64,000 bases of DNA. Origin: Casuarina equisetifolia. Lineage: Eukaryota > Streptophyta > Magnoliopsida > Fagales > Casuarinaceae. The position numbers and the translations under genes are program-made. Below the pieces are notes generated by a model. The model was not told the origin of the DNA, did not search any database, and saw only the letters and a list, made by a program, of their open reading frames with translations. The stretch covers positions 12,011,938 through 12,075,937 of the forward strand of contig CM052358.1 of the NCBI GenBank assembly GCA_028551475.1. Reading direction: 5' to 3'. Shown piece after piece: positions 10,260 to 23,715 of this stretch. Numbering within the stretch: position 1 is the first letter of the stretch; each line of letters begins with the position of its first letter.

Positions 10260-13200
10260 TGTTGGATTTGTGTTCAAAGTATACCAAGGCATTGTGCCAA
10301 AAAAATCTTTAATTTTCTCTTGAATGGGCGAGTTTTGTGCTAAAAGGAGTGCAATGACCCCCCTTTTTGCTAGCATGCAGAACGAAGCGGTAATATTTGG
10401 CACCAATTTGCCGTTTTTCCAGTCGAGTAAACAACCCTACCAGAAATGTTAAGGATCATTCATTGGACAGTATAGAAGAGTAGCCCGTGTTTATGCCTGC
10501 AATTTACAGGTTGATACATCTTCCTTTTCTTGTGAAAAGGTTTTTGCGTGTCCTGGGATTCTATTTGTATTTAGAAGATACGAATTTCATTATTTCTTAT
10601 GGTTCAGTTCCATATTCCTGCGTAATTCAAATTCTTAGTGGTGCACTTCATGTACAACATCAGAATAAAACTTTGACAATAATTCAGAAAGTTGTGAATT
10701 TTGGCATCTGTTGTTGAGTGCATGCCGATATTCAGTTGCATGTCTTCCAAACTCCAACTATCCCTCGACTCCTGCTCTTCAGAAAAATACCTGTTAACAA
10801 CGTGGATAAAGGGTCTACTGATGTTGGTGAAAATGAGCCTCTCTGACCTTGTCCTGGTCTTTTTGGAACGTAGACCTGAAGTTCTATTCAGAAGTAAAGG
10901 TAATTGTCATCTTTTATTGAAGTCCTATCTCTCTTTTATTTTTTTTTCTTTAGATGTATGAGTTATGTATTCAAAATCCCCAAATAGGGAAGCTGCAGTT
11001 GAGGTTTTAAGATGCCTTCAATAGTACTGCTCTCAGTAGACAATGAGGATAATGAAAATAAAAGAGATAGGACGAGTCTTTTTGCCAGTGAGCTTTGGTC
11101 TTTCTAAAGAAAAGGATAGATTGCAAGTCATTTGTCTTAAACGAAATAGAGAGGATTGACCTTCAGTTCTGCAACTTGATTATATGAGTTTTTAATCTTA
11201 CATTAACTGTCTTTTGGTCCCTCCGTAAATATCTTGGAGTTTAACCTGGCAAACATTTTATATGTTTAGCTTAGATGAGTTAGAGATCAAGGCTTTCTGT
11301 CTCGCCCACAAATAGAGGAAAAGGAGGATTACTTGATGTCTTCCATTCCCAGACTCTTCAAGAGGAGAAGATGGGGGATCTTTTCCTTATATTTGCAAAG
11401 TGTTTGAGTACTGCTCTGTTCCACGGTGCTACTTGTAGCGTTAATCTTTAGGTTTCTTCTACATATAACTTTGCCTGAAACTAATGTATGTATGGTCTTG
11501 TATCACAGCTCATTTGACCTCTAGGATTTGGATGGTATGGACTCCATTTAACGTGTAGAGGTATGTTGGTGGTTTACAATTATATCAGTTGTTTGTATCT
11601 GAATGCAAATCCTGGATTTATATCTGGGTGGTGGCAGGCCAATCAACTTCAACAGCACTCCTTGTGAATCTGAATGAACTTGGCAGACGAGACCACTGAA
11701 ATAATACTGTATGAGGAAGTTATTGTCATGACATCCCAGACGGAGGAGTATAAACAGTAAAATGTGGAAAAAAGGAGGTCTAGACAGTGGGGCTTTGTCC
11801 ATTTCTTCCCCTTAAAACGCTTATTTCCAGGTGCGGATGGTTTTTGATCTTGGTCTTTTGTACACTGGCAAAAGCCCAGTGAGATAGCTGACATGCTCAA
11901 TCACTGACTAGGTTCCCATTTTCTTCATCTTCAAATCCGCACCATTCTACAAGCGCAGGGTTCAAATAATTTAGCCTCTTCCCACCCCATTGAAGGAGAA
12001 TATAAAGAGGCGTAGAGATATTTTCTGCTGTGTCTTATCCCCATAGCTGGTCTTTTGGAAAAGGAGCAGTGAAAAGTACCGACTTGGTGAGTTGCTGGGA
12101 TCTTGATGTTGTAAATTGAATTACTTTCATTTTTTTCTTTTCCCATTTGATGTTACGAAAATTAGCTAAGTAATGAGTTCTTGATGTGTTTTGGATAGAC
12201 TTTCTTGGAGGTGGTTGCAAGAACATGACGGAATGATGAACAAGTCTGACTGGTACAGCACTTATCAAGAGTCCATCATTATTAAGGCCATAAACCTTCT
12301 GCTGTCTGAGGTATGGGGCAAATTCCTGTTAGGTATACGTAGAATGTCTACTCGTGTTTGAGGTTAACAAGATTGGTTGATGAAAAGGAACATGCTGCAG
12401 TTGGTGGTTCTCTGACTTTCTTTGTTCAAAAACTTACTATGAGAAAAAAGGGATTACTGCTTTTACCACTGAAAGAGTAGGTTTGCGCTGATCCCAGAGG
12501 GTTGGTAGCGGCTTGTAGTTGGCACGTTCCCAGGCTATGTAACACATAATTGAATGTTCTCCTGAACAGTCAGTCTTTAAGGTTTGGGTGTTGCTAGTTG
12601 TTCTCAATAGAATCAACGAAAACAAGCCCCCCAAGTCTTTGCTTAAACTTATATTTGGGTCTTCATAGATTAAATGGATATGATTATTCTTCCTTCCAAA
12701 ACTAGGTGGTCCTCCTGATATTTTGGCTACTCTCTATTCCACTGGATTGTTCGGCTACCCATGTTGGGGACCATCCTTTGTGGCTCCCCAAAGATGCCAG
12801 GGCATGTGGGCAGGTCATATCACTAGGCTGACACATAAACATTGCAGTGTGGAATATTATACGTGCTTGGTAAAAGTTAAAGCTTTCTAGTGCTTCATGT
12901 AAACCACTCATTGCACTTCTATTACCTTCTCTGCCTCTCAATTGGCTAAGATCTTTTATCTATTTTAGCCTTCTTATTGAATCATTCCTTTTTCTTTCAC
13001 TAATTAGTATTCTTTTAATGAAGTATACAATAGTTTTCTCAAAATTAGATATGCTTATAGCTTTATCTCTTTTTTTTCTTCCTGTCTTTAAGGTGACGAT
13101 GAAGTCTTAAAGAAGAGATAGGTGACGTACATTTATTTATTTCCATTGATTATTGCGTATATTCGCCTAATTTATTCTTTAAAATAGTCTTGAGGCAATA

Positions 13201-16200
13201 TGTTGCGTGGTTGTGAACTGTAGGGATCTACAAATGGCTTCGATGGCACTTTTGACAGTTAACTACAAAGCATCAGAACAAAGATTGTATTTATCAAGTT
13301 TTGGCTGCTTTTGATTGTATTCATCAGAGAAAAATAAATGTATTACTCAGATAGTTGAAACTCTGGAATAAGCCCAACCCATTAGAGACTTAAATTTGCT
13401 TATGAGATCAGAGGACCTAATCTTCAATACCTCAATTTCTAGTAATTAATGTGTTATGGGTAGACGTGAATTGTCAAATTTAACATGCATGTTATTTCTT
13501 ATTATCCAATATTCTCTTCCTAAACTTAAGGATACTATCGGGAATTTTGTGAGCCAAACTCCTAATGGATTGTCATTAAGTGTAATGGTGAGCAGATGTT
13601 TTCTGGGACCTCCATTTGAAAGTGCATGAGTGGGTGCATGAGCTTGGGAGTGCATGAGCTTGGGAAAAGGAAAAAGAAAAAAAGGAACAACTCTCGATGA
13701 ATTCCCAAAGATTGTTGCTGAGCACGAGTAAGGTTTATAGCCATGTTATATGAACAGCACTCATGATCTGCAAAATCTATCATTTAGATTAAACATTTAT
13801 TCATAAGCATAATGTCACTAGTACTTGGAAAATCATTAAGATTCCTAATGCAATAATACCCAAAAAAAAAAGAAGAAGGAATCATTGAGATTTCCATCAG
13901 TTCAGCACATATTGGAAGTAAAAGCATAACGCATACTGCTGACATTACGATTTGTTTATGTTTATGTTACGTGGAACACAAAAGGTGTAACTACAAAATA
14001 AAATAAAGCAAGAAGGAATATTTGCAAGTCACATGACGAAATCTCTGGCATTTGTAACCCATGAAATAAGAAAATTATTAGTATTAAAAATGAGCTTTTT
14101 CCTCTTTTAATTTCTGAACCTGCAGCATGGTACACAAAAAATGTACAGCATGCATGAAACTTCTCAGATCCACCGCTTCCAAAAAAATGGTACCTATTTT
14201 GGATGTGCTTCCTCTATAGCAGGCAAACCAACCAATACAAGGGCATGGATGCATGCCATGACAAAGCGGAAGCATGGGACTTCCTTGGGAGAGACTGTTT
14301 GTTGAGTTGTTGTGCATGTGGAGCGAATTTGGCCCAGAAAGAAAAGCCACAGAACCTACCTTATCATAATTATCATTTAGAATTGGCAAGTAAATCTGCC
14401 AAAAGATGATGATCAAAAAATGGGTATCCAATCTGCTTTACATTTATCGAGCTGAACAATCATCATCTGGGAAGACATTATCAAACGCGATTGATTGCAA
14501 TCCTTGAGCAACAAAATCTTACTTTTCTTTTCAATTTTTTCTCTCTTTTTTTACAAACCCTTTTCTCCTTTCTGGGTATCCTAAAAAGTGTGTCCTTCAA
14601 AAGCAGTTGTTGTGCCTCGGAAGATCCAAGATGCTACCATTGGAAAAGAAAGAAAGGTGCAACAATGTTGCAATGATGGTGCAGGCCACAAGATTCCAAG
14701 CACATCGCGTGAGCATATCCAACTACACTTCTCACTTCCTCCCTGCTGCTTTCTCACCATTTTTGTTTGCTTCTATCTGTGCTGTGTTGTCGGTGCTCTC
14801 CTGCTATTAAACTATGGTCTCATTCAATAAAATAAAAATAAAAGTTTGGTGAATGGTAGGGATGTTTCCATAACGTGGCCCCTCCCAAGATCATGTACGC
14901 ATCCTTCAAATTATTGTGATTTTTCTTATTTCTTTACCCAATAAACAAGGGATCACAGATCGTGGCCCGTCCCATCCTTGGCTTTTGCCTCATTTAATCA
15001 ATCTCTGTATCTTTTTGTTTTGTGAAGATTTTCTTACTCTAAAATGGTGCTTTCTAGAATCATCAAATGGCGTTCTGAAACTATGCTCAGAGCCGTCGTT
15101 CCCGGAGAGCAAGTAAAAGTCTTGCAAGGATGGGTAAAATAACATGGAAGTCTTGCCAGGATGGGTAAAATAACATAAAAGTCCAGCAAACAAAGGCTAT
15201 ATTAAAAGGACTGGATAAATGTCATTTTACTCTTTGAACTTTACTTTTGGCCGTAGCTGAATGTTATTGTGATTCCGCCACTTCAAGACTCGGTTGGGAC
15301 AAAGTATGGACACAAAGTGAGTTGTCAAGTCGAAAAATAATCACATGATAATTTAATAGCGTCCTTGTTGTTTAGTCACGGGGAACGATAAAGCCCCCCT
15401 GCTATAGTTGAAATTTCTAGTTTCAAACTCGAAATTTGACCAGAATACTTTAGACATTTCAAGCCAATCTTGTTTTTAGTGGCTTCCTTTTTTTCAAAAG
15501 GTATGTGTAAGACAATAATTTTATATTAAAAGAAAATTATCCAACCATTAAGCTAGTTTTTAAGTTAAGTTTTTAGGTATTCTAATTTAATATCAAAACT
15601 TAAATTAAATCTATTTTATCTTCTATAACCTTAAATCTAATGATATTTACTCTGCAAAAGGTACGTACAAAATAGAGTTTCACAAAATAAGATTTATCAA
15701 ATTAAAGTTAAACCAAGAGAAATTCTCTAACCCTAAAGTTAACTTTATTCTTTGTATAATAAATTTATAAATTATCCAATCTTATAAAATACGAGACACA
15801 CCTTGACTCTTGTGTTAGATTTTGTTGTCTAATACCTATCTCAATGCAAGACGCTCATTCTAGGAAGGCTGAAACCAGGGAATCCTTCATCTCTTTTGAT
15901 ATGGGCAACTTTCAAACGACGTTGTCGGTTTCTTAGGCAAGCCTAGTGCACAGTACACTGTGCATGAGTCAACGTAAAATAGACTGTCCGAAAGAAAGAA
16001 AAATCGTAAAGATTGACTGCATTGATCAATCATAGCGTAACCACGAGGGAGTTGTTGAATCGACGCACATGCTTTGAATTTCTAATTCATGTCGGCTCTG
16101 CAGACAGAAGCGCACTTCCAGCAAAACAACCTTTGTTCATTTTATAATTTTGGATGAATATAATATGCATGTTCTCCTTCTTCATCATGCACAATGCTTA

Positions 16201-18226
16201 CGGTTGGCTGAGAATAAACAAAGGGGAGCTTATTTATTTATTTTATTCTTATCTTAATTTTAAAACATATACCTTTAGAGTATGAGAATCTATTATAAAA
16301 TCTTAAGATAACAAGTGAAAAAATCTTATCACTTATAAGTTTAAAGATGTATTCTCACACTTTCAATGTGAAATAACACATATTTTTAACACTTTTATTA
16401 TGAAACAGAGTTTCATCCATAATTCTAATATCATATTAGAGTACGAAAGCCCATTTCAAAACTTTAAAATAGTATATAAGAAAATCTTATAATTTATAAG
16501 TTTAAGAATTTATATCATATTTTTAATATGAGACAATACCTACTTTAATATTTTCTATTTAAAGTAATAACATAATTTTTAAAATATAGGCACTATTGCA
16601 AAATTACAAAAATAATTATGCTTAAGATCTATGGTTCATTACACGGCATATCATTGCCATCTTATTTTACAAAATAGTTAACAATAACTTATTCCAAATA
16701 AAATAATAGGCTTTAGGTCCCTTGCCCAATGAAGAAAAAACTCTTAGGTGTCCAAGTTTCAAGGTGGGTCGTCCCCATTCATGGATTGGTACAATGTCTC
16801 TGTACTTGTGCAAAATAATAATTGAGATTTAAATGGAGTGTCGGTGCAACATAGTCGTCGCACCAAGAGATAGGTGTGCAGTCTCCGAAGGGCTTTGGTC
16901 CCATACATATTTTAAGAATATGCAGATTTTGTAGATGACCAAAAGAGTCTAAGTTTACATGATCTAGCTCTTGGGAACAACTACTATATGGGTGTTAATA
17001 TTTTACGTGTAAGTTAAAAGAAAAAACTATTTGTTAATCATATTTATTAAATTTCATAGAAAATAACATATATCCAATTTAAAATTCAAAAATATTAAGT
17101 AATAAAATTTATTATCTTATTAAAAATTTATTAATTTATTATTTAATAATATAAAATTCATTCTCAACATTTTATTAACAGAATTATTAATTTATCCTTT
17201 AACAATGTGAAATTCATCATTCACATTTTAACATACTCTTTTATTATAATAGTCAAATAATTGGGCATCATGATTTGTATTATGTGAACAATGCATATAT
17301 TTAAATTAATAAGAACTCATCAAAAGTTAAGGAAATTTTTAATAATGTGAAACAATTTTACATAGCTTATATAACAATAATAATAGTTGTTTCCTTTCAA
17401 TTTTTTTTTTCGGTGGGGGTGTCAATTTATGGACCGTCTAAACACATTCAAGGTAATTATTAGAATATTTAAGGTTTTATTTATTAAATTCTAGTTAGTA
17501 ATAGATATTTGTGATGTCACAAAACTTCAATGATGACAAACTAAAATCCTAAATCTCCATATAAGGCTTATATATTTATCTCAATATGTTATTTATTTCT
17601 AGTGATACATAGATTCTCAAAATTAAACTTAAATTAGGGGTAGACAAAACATTCACATTTTAATTTGAAATCTTTTAATCTAAGCCAGACGACATTTTAA
17701 GCCGACAACACAATAATCTACAAGAAAAAAAAATTAGATTTTGAGATTTAGCCGTAGTAGCTAAAAGTATTGGTAGGATTCAAGAGTATTTGATTTGATC
17801 AAACCATCTAGTAGGTAATTTTTATCGTTTTCATCCATCTAGTGATTGTTAAAAATTTATGAATATTTAGTTTGAAAAAGGCAAGCTCTATCATCAGGCG
17901 AGATAAGAGAGAGACAAATAATATTAATTTTACAAACCATGAAAGTAGCTTGAAAAGTTGGTTTATACTCTCCTTCTTCCCCTCTCTTTCACCTTTTTTT
18001 TTTTTTTTTTTCTCAATGATGAAGTAATCATGAAATAACAAATACCATACTTAAAGTACCAAAAACACAACCAAAGAAAAAAAAATGTTTAGGTGATATT
18101 TAACGCATGATTAATTTATTTAAAGACATAGACGCACATAAAGATGCCCCAAGATGTTTCACAAAAAATCATACACATTCAAGTAGTAGAAGGGGGATAT
18201 GAGGAATAATATATTCTTACGATAAT
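10260..18226. other. Long region without a supported protein gene
   Basis: About 8 kb in which no frame exceeds about 115 codons and none shows a known domain. The first 2.9 kb (to about 13,100) is less AT-rich and could be a long PPR 3' UTR or a noncoding transcript; candidate splice sites exist but cannot be confirmed. From about 15,200 the sequence is very AT-rich. At 16,230-16,560 there are repeated blocks of the type AAAATCTTA...CACTTATAAGTTTA, and a tract resembling an old LTR fragment (CATATTAGAGTACGAAAGCCC). No tRNA, microRNA hairpin or intact mobile element was recognised. Confidence 0.5.
15118..15179. repeat. Two-copy tandem repeat, unit 31 bp
   Basis: Two nearly identical 31-bp units, each containing AAGTCTTGC and GGATGGGTAAAATAACAT, follow each other directly, and a third partial start (AAAGTCCAGC) comes after. 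It lies in non-coding DNA and no function is apparent. Confidence 0.85.
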
Positions 18227-18264
18227 CCCCCCCCCCCCCCCCCCCCCCCCCCCCTTTTTTTTTT
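18227..18264. repeat. Homopolymer tract C28 followed by T10
   Basis: Twenty-eight consecutive C bases run directly into ten T bases. Long C/G runs are rare in plant nuclear DNA and are prone to slippage in vivo and to base-calling error, so the exact length is unreliable. The complementary G-run could form G-quadruplexes and the C-run an i-motif. It lies about 1.1 kb upstream of the formin start. Confidence 0.9.
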
Positions 18265-18889
18265 CTTATAGCACAAGTCACTTTTAGTCATGATTTTATA
18301 AAGGATATTATTGATGATCGTACTATCTCCATTTATTTAAGTAAGTTTTCCAAGAAAAGTAAGATATCGTGGCATGTAAGGTTTTAAGCCAAAAAGTTAC
18401 CAGCAAAGAAGAATGCATATGCAAAAGTATCTCATCTGCATTTACTTACCGGAAAAGAAACCCTTTCTGCATGGTGAAATGCACTTTACCACTTTTATCT
18501 TTATTGTTTTCTAACACTTCAACCTTTAGCTACACAAATATGTGTTTCCAATTAAGCAAGGGAATACGGACCCACTTCCCTTTTTATACTTCAGAACTTT
18601 TTAATTTTGTGGGTTATGGCTTTTCATTCCATAGGATTGATTATTCTACGTATCAAAAGTACAAACACTAGGGTTGGAAATAGGACCAAACCCTATCAAT
18701 AGGTGGACAATTTCCTCCATTAAATACATTCAGGGTTAGAATCATATTTATTTCTCCCAAAAGCAATGTATTTGTTTGTCTCTATCTTATTCTCTTTTTG
18801 TAATGAACCAATCCAAGGAACATGGCACAACACGAGTAGCTGTGTAATAGACTTCATTCTAATTAAAATTGACCCAGGTTATACCGCCG

Positions 18890-19080
18890 TAATTCCGGGG
18901 GCTTTACCTCTCAAGAACCGTTATAGTATGCACCATCGCCTACGTCTGGACAGCGACGTCGGCGACCAGGAAATCCGGCCAATGGCGTTGCGAAGACAGG
19001 TTATCTGCTTGCGACATCAGCGGCACTTGGAGTAGAAGCTGCAGCCCGTAGGACTACGTTGTCTCGCAATTCACAGAACA
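18890..19080 (+). other. GC-richer, coding-like stretch upstream of the formin; possible gene relic
   Basis: Between very AT-rich flanks, this segment is GC-richer. Its three forward frames each stay open for a while and read as protein-like, for example YVWTATSATRKSGQ in one frame and GVAKTGYLLATSAALGVEAA in another. An 89-codon frame (18766-19035) uses the third frame. This pattern fits a decayed exon with frameshifts, but I do not recognise the family and it could be chance or formin promoter/leader sequence. Confidence 0.25.
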
Positions 19081-19387
19081 TCCGACACCAAATTCAATTT
19101 TTCAACGGATTAAAAACGAAAACGATAAAAAAGTGGAGATGACTGAGTCCCAGCGGAATCTTAGCTGGATGCATCACAATGCTTAATTTACTCCTACCTT
19201 TTTCCTTCCCCTGGATTCAGCCTTTTCACGCTCCATTCCCACTTCCCCCACCTTCCACTCTGCCTCTGCATCTGCTTTCACACGCAGGGACTGCAGCGAG
19301 CCAATGAGACGCCTGCTTTTCCACTCTCTGAAAACCCAGTTCCGACGACTCTTTAGTTTCCGGCATTGATTGCACCAGAGAGACGCA

Positions 19388-22300
19388 ATGCACATCTCTT
19401 TCTTCTTCTTCACTCTCACCATCGTCTTTTTGCTTCTCTCCTGCGCTTCTCATCGGATCTTTGCCACCCCTGTTTTTGGTCGTAGGATTCTTCACCAGCC
19501 CTTTTTCCCTCTTGGCTCGGTTCCTCCTTCTCAACAGCCCTCCCCTGCTCCCCCTGCAACTCCAACTACCGCTAGTACCAACCACTCTCCCTTTTTTCCT
19601 TCCTTCCCTACCCCACCTGCACCTCCCCCTCCCTCCCCGGCCTCTTTTGCCTCCTTCCCGGCCAATATCACTTCCCTCGTCCTCCCCCATTCCAACTCCT
19701 CCAAACAAACGTCCCCCAAAGTCGTTGCTGCCGCTGTCACCGCCTCCTCTGCCGTGCTTGTTGGTCTCGCCGTATTCCTCTACATTCGGCGCCGGCGGAA
19801 CCGTGATTTCTACGATGACAAGACTTCGAGATCTAACAACAGCAATGTGGGACGCAGCAAGACCGCCGCAACGCCGCACGACCCTGAGTTTCTGTACCTC
19901 GGCACTTTGGTTAACTCGCGAGGGGTCGATGAAGATCATCGTCCATCCGGGAGGAGGATAGTTGAGCGGACTGGCTCGAGTATTCGTAAGCTGGACTCTC
20001 CGGACCTCCAGCCTCTTCCGCCGCTGGCTCGGCTGCGTTCGAACTGTGGCAAGGATGGACCGGAAGAGGAGGAGGAGGAGGAGTTTTACTCGCCCAGAGT
20101 GTCATTGGGAGGCACGGATTCGGGGTCACGAAGAACTTTTGTGGGAGTAGAGGGGAAGAAGTCCAGTTCGTGTTCAGATTCGTCTTCGACTTCGAGTTCG
20201 CCCGTACGGTCTCATTCAGTAAGCCTCTCTCCACCGGTGAGCTTAAGCCCCAAAAAATGTCAACCCAAGCCTCAACCAGAATTTGTTGCTATTTTGCTGT
20301 CTCCGTCTTCGACTTCCACGTCTTCGTCGCCGGAGAGGAACGCAGATGTGTCGTTGATAGCGGGGAATGAGAATGTGGACACTTCTGATGTTTGGAAGCA
20401 AATATCTTCGCCCTCGCTTCATGTTTGTTCGTCGCCTTCCAATGCTTCCGATCGAAATCATGGGGTGACTCCTGCACCTTCTTCGCCGCTATCTTCTCCA
20501 TCACCATCGCGGGCTTCTTCTCCGGGGCGTGACTTAGAGGAAAATGCTCCCGCAAGATCCAGTGTGGAGCAGTCTCCACAGAGAACCATCGGTGCTTCTT
20601 CATCACCACCACTACTCTCTCCAGCTTCTCCAGAGCGTGGTTTGGACAATGGACCCACTAGATTTAATTTTGAGCCGTCTCCAAACAGAACTATTAGTGC
20701 TTCATCACTATCTCCTTCTCCTAAACGTGATTTGGAGGGAAACACGCCAAGAAGATCCAATGCAGAGCACTCTCCGGACAGAATGACGACTGCTTCACCA
20801 CCGCTTCATCGCATTCAACCACCTTCATCACCATCTTCGTCATCCCCATCTCCATCGCCATCTCCACCTTCTTCGCCACGATGTCCAAGGAGATCCGATG
20901 TTGATCAGTCTCCGGAGAGAACTGTCGGTGCTTCATCACCGCCTCGTTGTGTTCCACCTCCACCTCCACCACCCCCACTACGTCCTCCTACGCTATCTAC
21001 TCCGAGACAACGGGAAACTCCAAGTCCTTCAACACCAGTTGCTCAACCCATCAACCAGCCGCCTGTAGGCGTGCGGCCTGCAGTCATTCCCCCTTCGAGG
21101 CCTTTTGTAGTGCAAAACCCAGCAGTGATTTCTCCAATTGAGTTGCCAGCCGCTTCTATATCCGCAGAGAAGAGTGAGGAGGAGACCCCCAAACCCAAGT
21201 TAAAGCCGTTGCATTGGGATAAAGTAAGAGCCAGCTCTGATCGTGAAATGGTGTGGGATCACCTCAGATCTAGCTCTTTCAAGTAAGATACTGGCTTTCT
21301 TTCTCTTGCTTTTTCTTGTTATCGTTCCGTTATTCAACCTTTCGGTGCTCTACTTGTTTATACCGTATTACTGGATTGAGTATGTAGAATTGGTTGCTTG
21401 CAGATTGAACGAGGAAATGATTGAAACATTGTTCGTGGTGAACACACCGAACTCAAAGCCTAAAGAAACAACCCCACGTCCGGTTCTTCCCTTGTCAAAT
21501 TCAGAGAATAGAGTGCTTGATCCCAAAAAGTCTCAGAATATAGCAATTTCACTAAGGGCACTTAATGTGACCATAGAGGAAGTCTGTGATGCTCTTTTAG
21601 AAGGTATCGTCGCATTTAAAATTTTGATGTTGATTTTTTACTTTCTGAATTATGAGAAATGGTTGATTTGGTTGGCTCGTATGACTCCTCCTGTGCAAAT
21701 GTTTGATGCAGACTTACTAATTGATGTGTGCTTCAATATAAAATGACCGCTTTGATGTTAAGTTTTTCGTTTTGAGCTTTTCTCTTAGATTATTATGCTG
21801 TGTCTCTGTAACTCTGTTTATACCCCTTTTTTCTGCTTGGAAAATTTCGAATTACAGGCAGAAATTGTGAGATTTTCGAGATTGTGTTTATTGTACATTT
21901 AAAATCAATAAAACTAGAAGATTTTCGCCATAGTAAATTTCACGAGTTTTTATCTGAACGCTTTCATGACCTACTGCTGCGATGAAATCAAATCTTGTCT
22001 TTTTTGGTATGAAAAATTGATTGCTTGTTAGAAATGCTGCCTAAGTTCTATTATTATGCCATAAAAGTATGCCTCAGAAGTTTCTTTCCAGAACTAGATA
22101 ATTTTCTTTGTTCCTGAAGAAGATAACTACAATGTTGGTATGCCGTGTTAAGTATATTTTATATCTTCCTATATCCATCACCATTTTTCTTTTATTGAAG
22201 CAAATATAGCCATAGATGATGTTCTTTTGCATGACGTTATCCATTACTGAGAGGTTTTTGTCACTGTTATGATTTCCAAATAGACTGATTCGTCCAATTT

Positions 22301-23715
22301 GCTTATATATTTCATAAATGCAGGTAATGCTGATACACTTGGTACTGAACTACTGGAAAGTTTATTGAAGATGGCTCCCACGAAGGAAGAAGAGCGTAAA
22401 CTGAAGGAGTATAGAGATGATTCACCAATCAAGCTTGGTACAGCTGAGAAATTTCTGAAGGCACTGCTTGATGTACCTTTTGCATTTAAAAGGGTGAATG
22501 CAATGCTTTACATGGCTAATTTCGAGTCTGAGGTTGAGTACCTGAAAAAATCTTTTGAAACTCTAGAGGTGATTTAGCCCAACTCTCTCTCTCATTCTGT
22601 ATCTCATTCCAAAAGAAAAATCTATGTCCCTACTATTTTCTCTAACTTCATCTATTCATGCTCGTCTTATCCATGTTCTTCACTAATTAAGTCACCTGGT
22701 GACCAAGGTGCATGGAAGACATAGGTCTACAGAGACCTCTCTTGCATGAGAGATGTACTATAGCATATCCTGGGCAAAAATGTTTCATCATCCACATGTG
22801 AAGTTTATGCCTGTGTCATTGTTTATTGTTGGATGGAGATAGGCTCTAGTTTTACCAATTTATGCTGAATCTGCAATTTTAACGCCTGTCTTATTGGCTT
22901 CCCTTTTGCAGGTAGCTTGCGAAGAGCTGAGAAACAGTAGGATGTTTTTGAAGCTTCTAGATGCTGTGTTAAAGACTGGGAACCGTATGAATGTTGGGAC
23001 AAACCGTGGTGATGCCCATGCCTTCAAGCTTGATACACTTCTGAAGCTTGTTGATGTCAAGGGTGCAGATGGGAAAACCACTTTGTTGCATTTTGTTGTA
23101 CAAGAAATTATACGAACAGAGGGCGCTCGCCTCTCTGATACCAACAAACCTTTGAACTCTAAATCGGTTGAAGATGCCAAGTGTAGGAAGCTTGGCCTAC
23201 AGGTTGTTGCCAGTCTTAGTTCGGAGCTCACCAATGTGAAGAAAGCTGCTGCAATGGACTCCGATGTGCTTAGCGGTGAAGTCTCCAAGCTTTCTACTGG
23301 TAGTGGAAACATCATTGAGGTTGTGAGACTAAATGAGACAACGGGATTGAATGAAAGCATCCAGAAATTTTCAGATTCAATGAACAGGTTCATGAAGATG
23401 GCAGAGGAGGAGATTACGAGGATTCAAGCCCAAGAAAATGTAGCTTTAGCTCTAGTGAAGGAGATCACAGAGTATTTCCATGGGAACTCAGCCAAGGAAG
23501 AAGCTCACCCTTTCAGAATCTTCATGGTAGTGAGGGACTTTCTTAATGTTCTTGATCGCGTCTGCAAGGAAGTTGGTATGATAAATGAGCGAACAATTGT
23601 TAGTTCTGCCCATAAATTTCCGGTTCCAGTCAACCCAATGCTGCCCCAGGCTCTTCCTGGATTCCATGTAAGGAGGCACTCTGGTTTCTCAGATGATGAG
23701 AGTGCATCTTCTTAG
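19388..23715 (+). CDS. Class I formin-like protein (membrane-anchored actin nucleator)
   Basis: Four exons join in frame: 19388-21282, 21404-21603, 22324-22568 and 22912-23715, encoding 1047 aa. Formins nucleate and elongate actin filaments; plant class I members are anchored in the plasma membrane. The order is a signal peptide ([15 protein letters not shown]), a Pro/Ser-rich extracellular stretch with [11 protein letters not shown], a membrane segment at about 112-134 followed by RRRR, a cytosolic EFLYLGTLV motif, a long Ser/Pro-rich FH1 region with a PPPPPPPP run near 520, and FH2 from about 600 ([49 protein letters not shown]). Met at 19388 is preferred over 19370 because it directly starts the signal peptide. 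Exon 1 holds imperfect Ser/Pro repeats. The best Arabidopsis counterpart is among the class I formins such as FH2 or FH6; I did not fix one. Confidence 0.94.

Noticed and set aside
11950..11975. tRNA-like GGGTTCAAAT
   Set aside because: No matching acceptor stem or anticodon arm at tRNA spacing.
14100..14330. Possible microRNA-like hairpin around GCATGGATGCATGCC
   Set aside because: Only a short near-palindrome; I could not find a long paired arm or a known microRNA sequence.
19226..19939. 237-codon minus-strand frame opposite the formin signal-peptide/Pro-rich exon
   Set aside because: Gly/Arg-rich antisense shadow of a Pro/Ser-rich coding exon with no domain. The plus-strand formin explains the region.
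19461..19961. 166-codon plus-strand frame within formin exon 1
   Set aside because: Another frame of the same GC-rich exon, with only Pro/Leu-rich low complexity.
22860..23393. 177-codon minus-strand frame
   Set aside because: Antisense of the FH2 exon, with no recognisable family.
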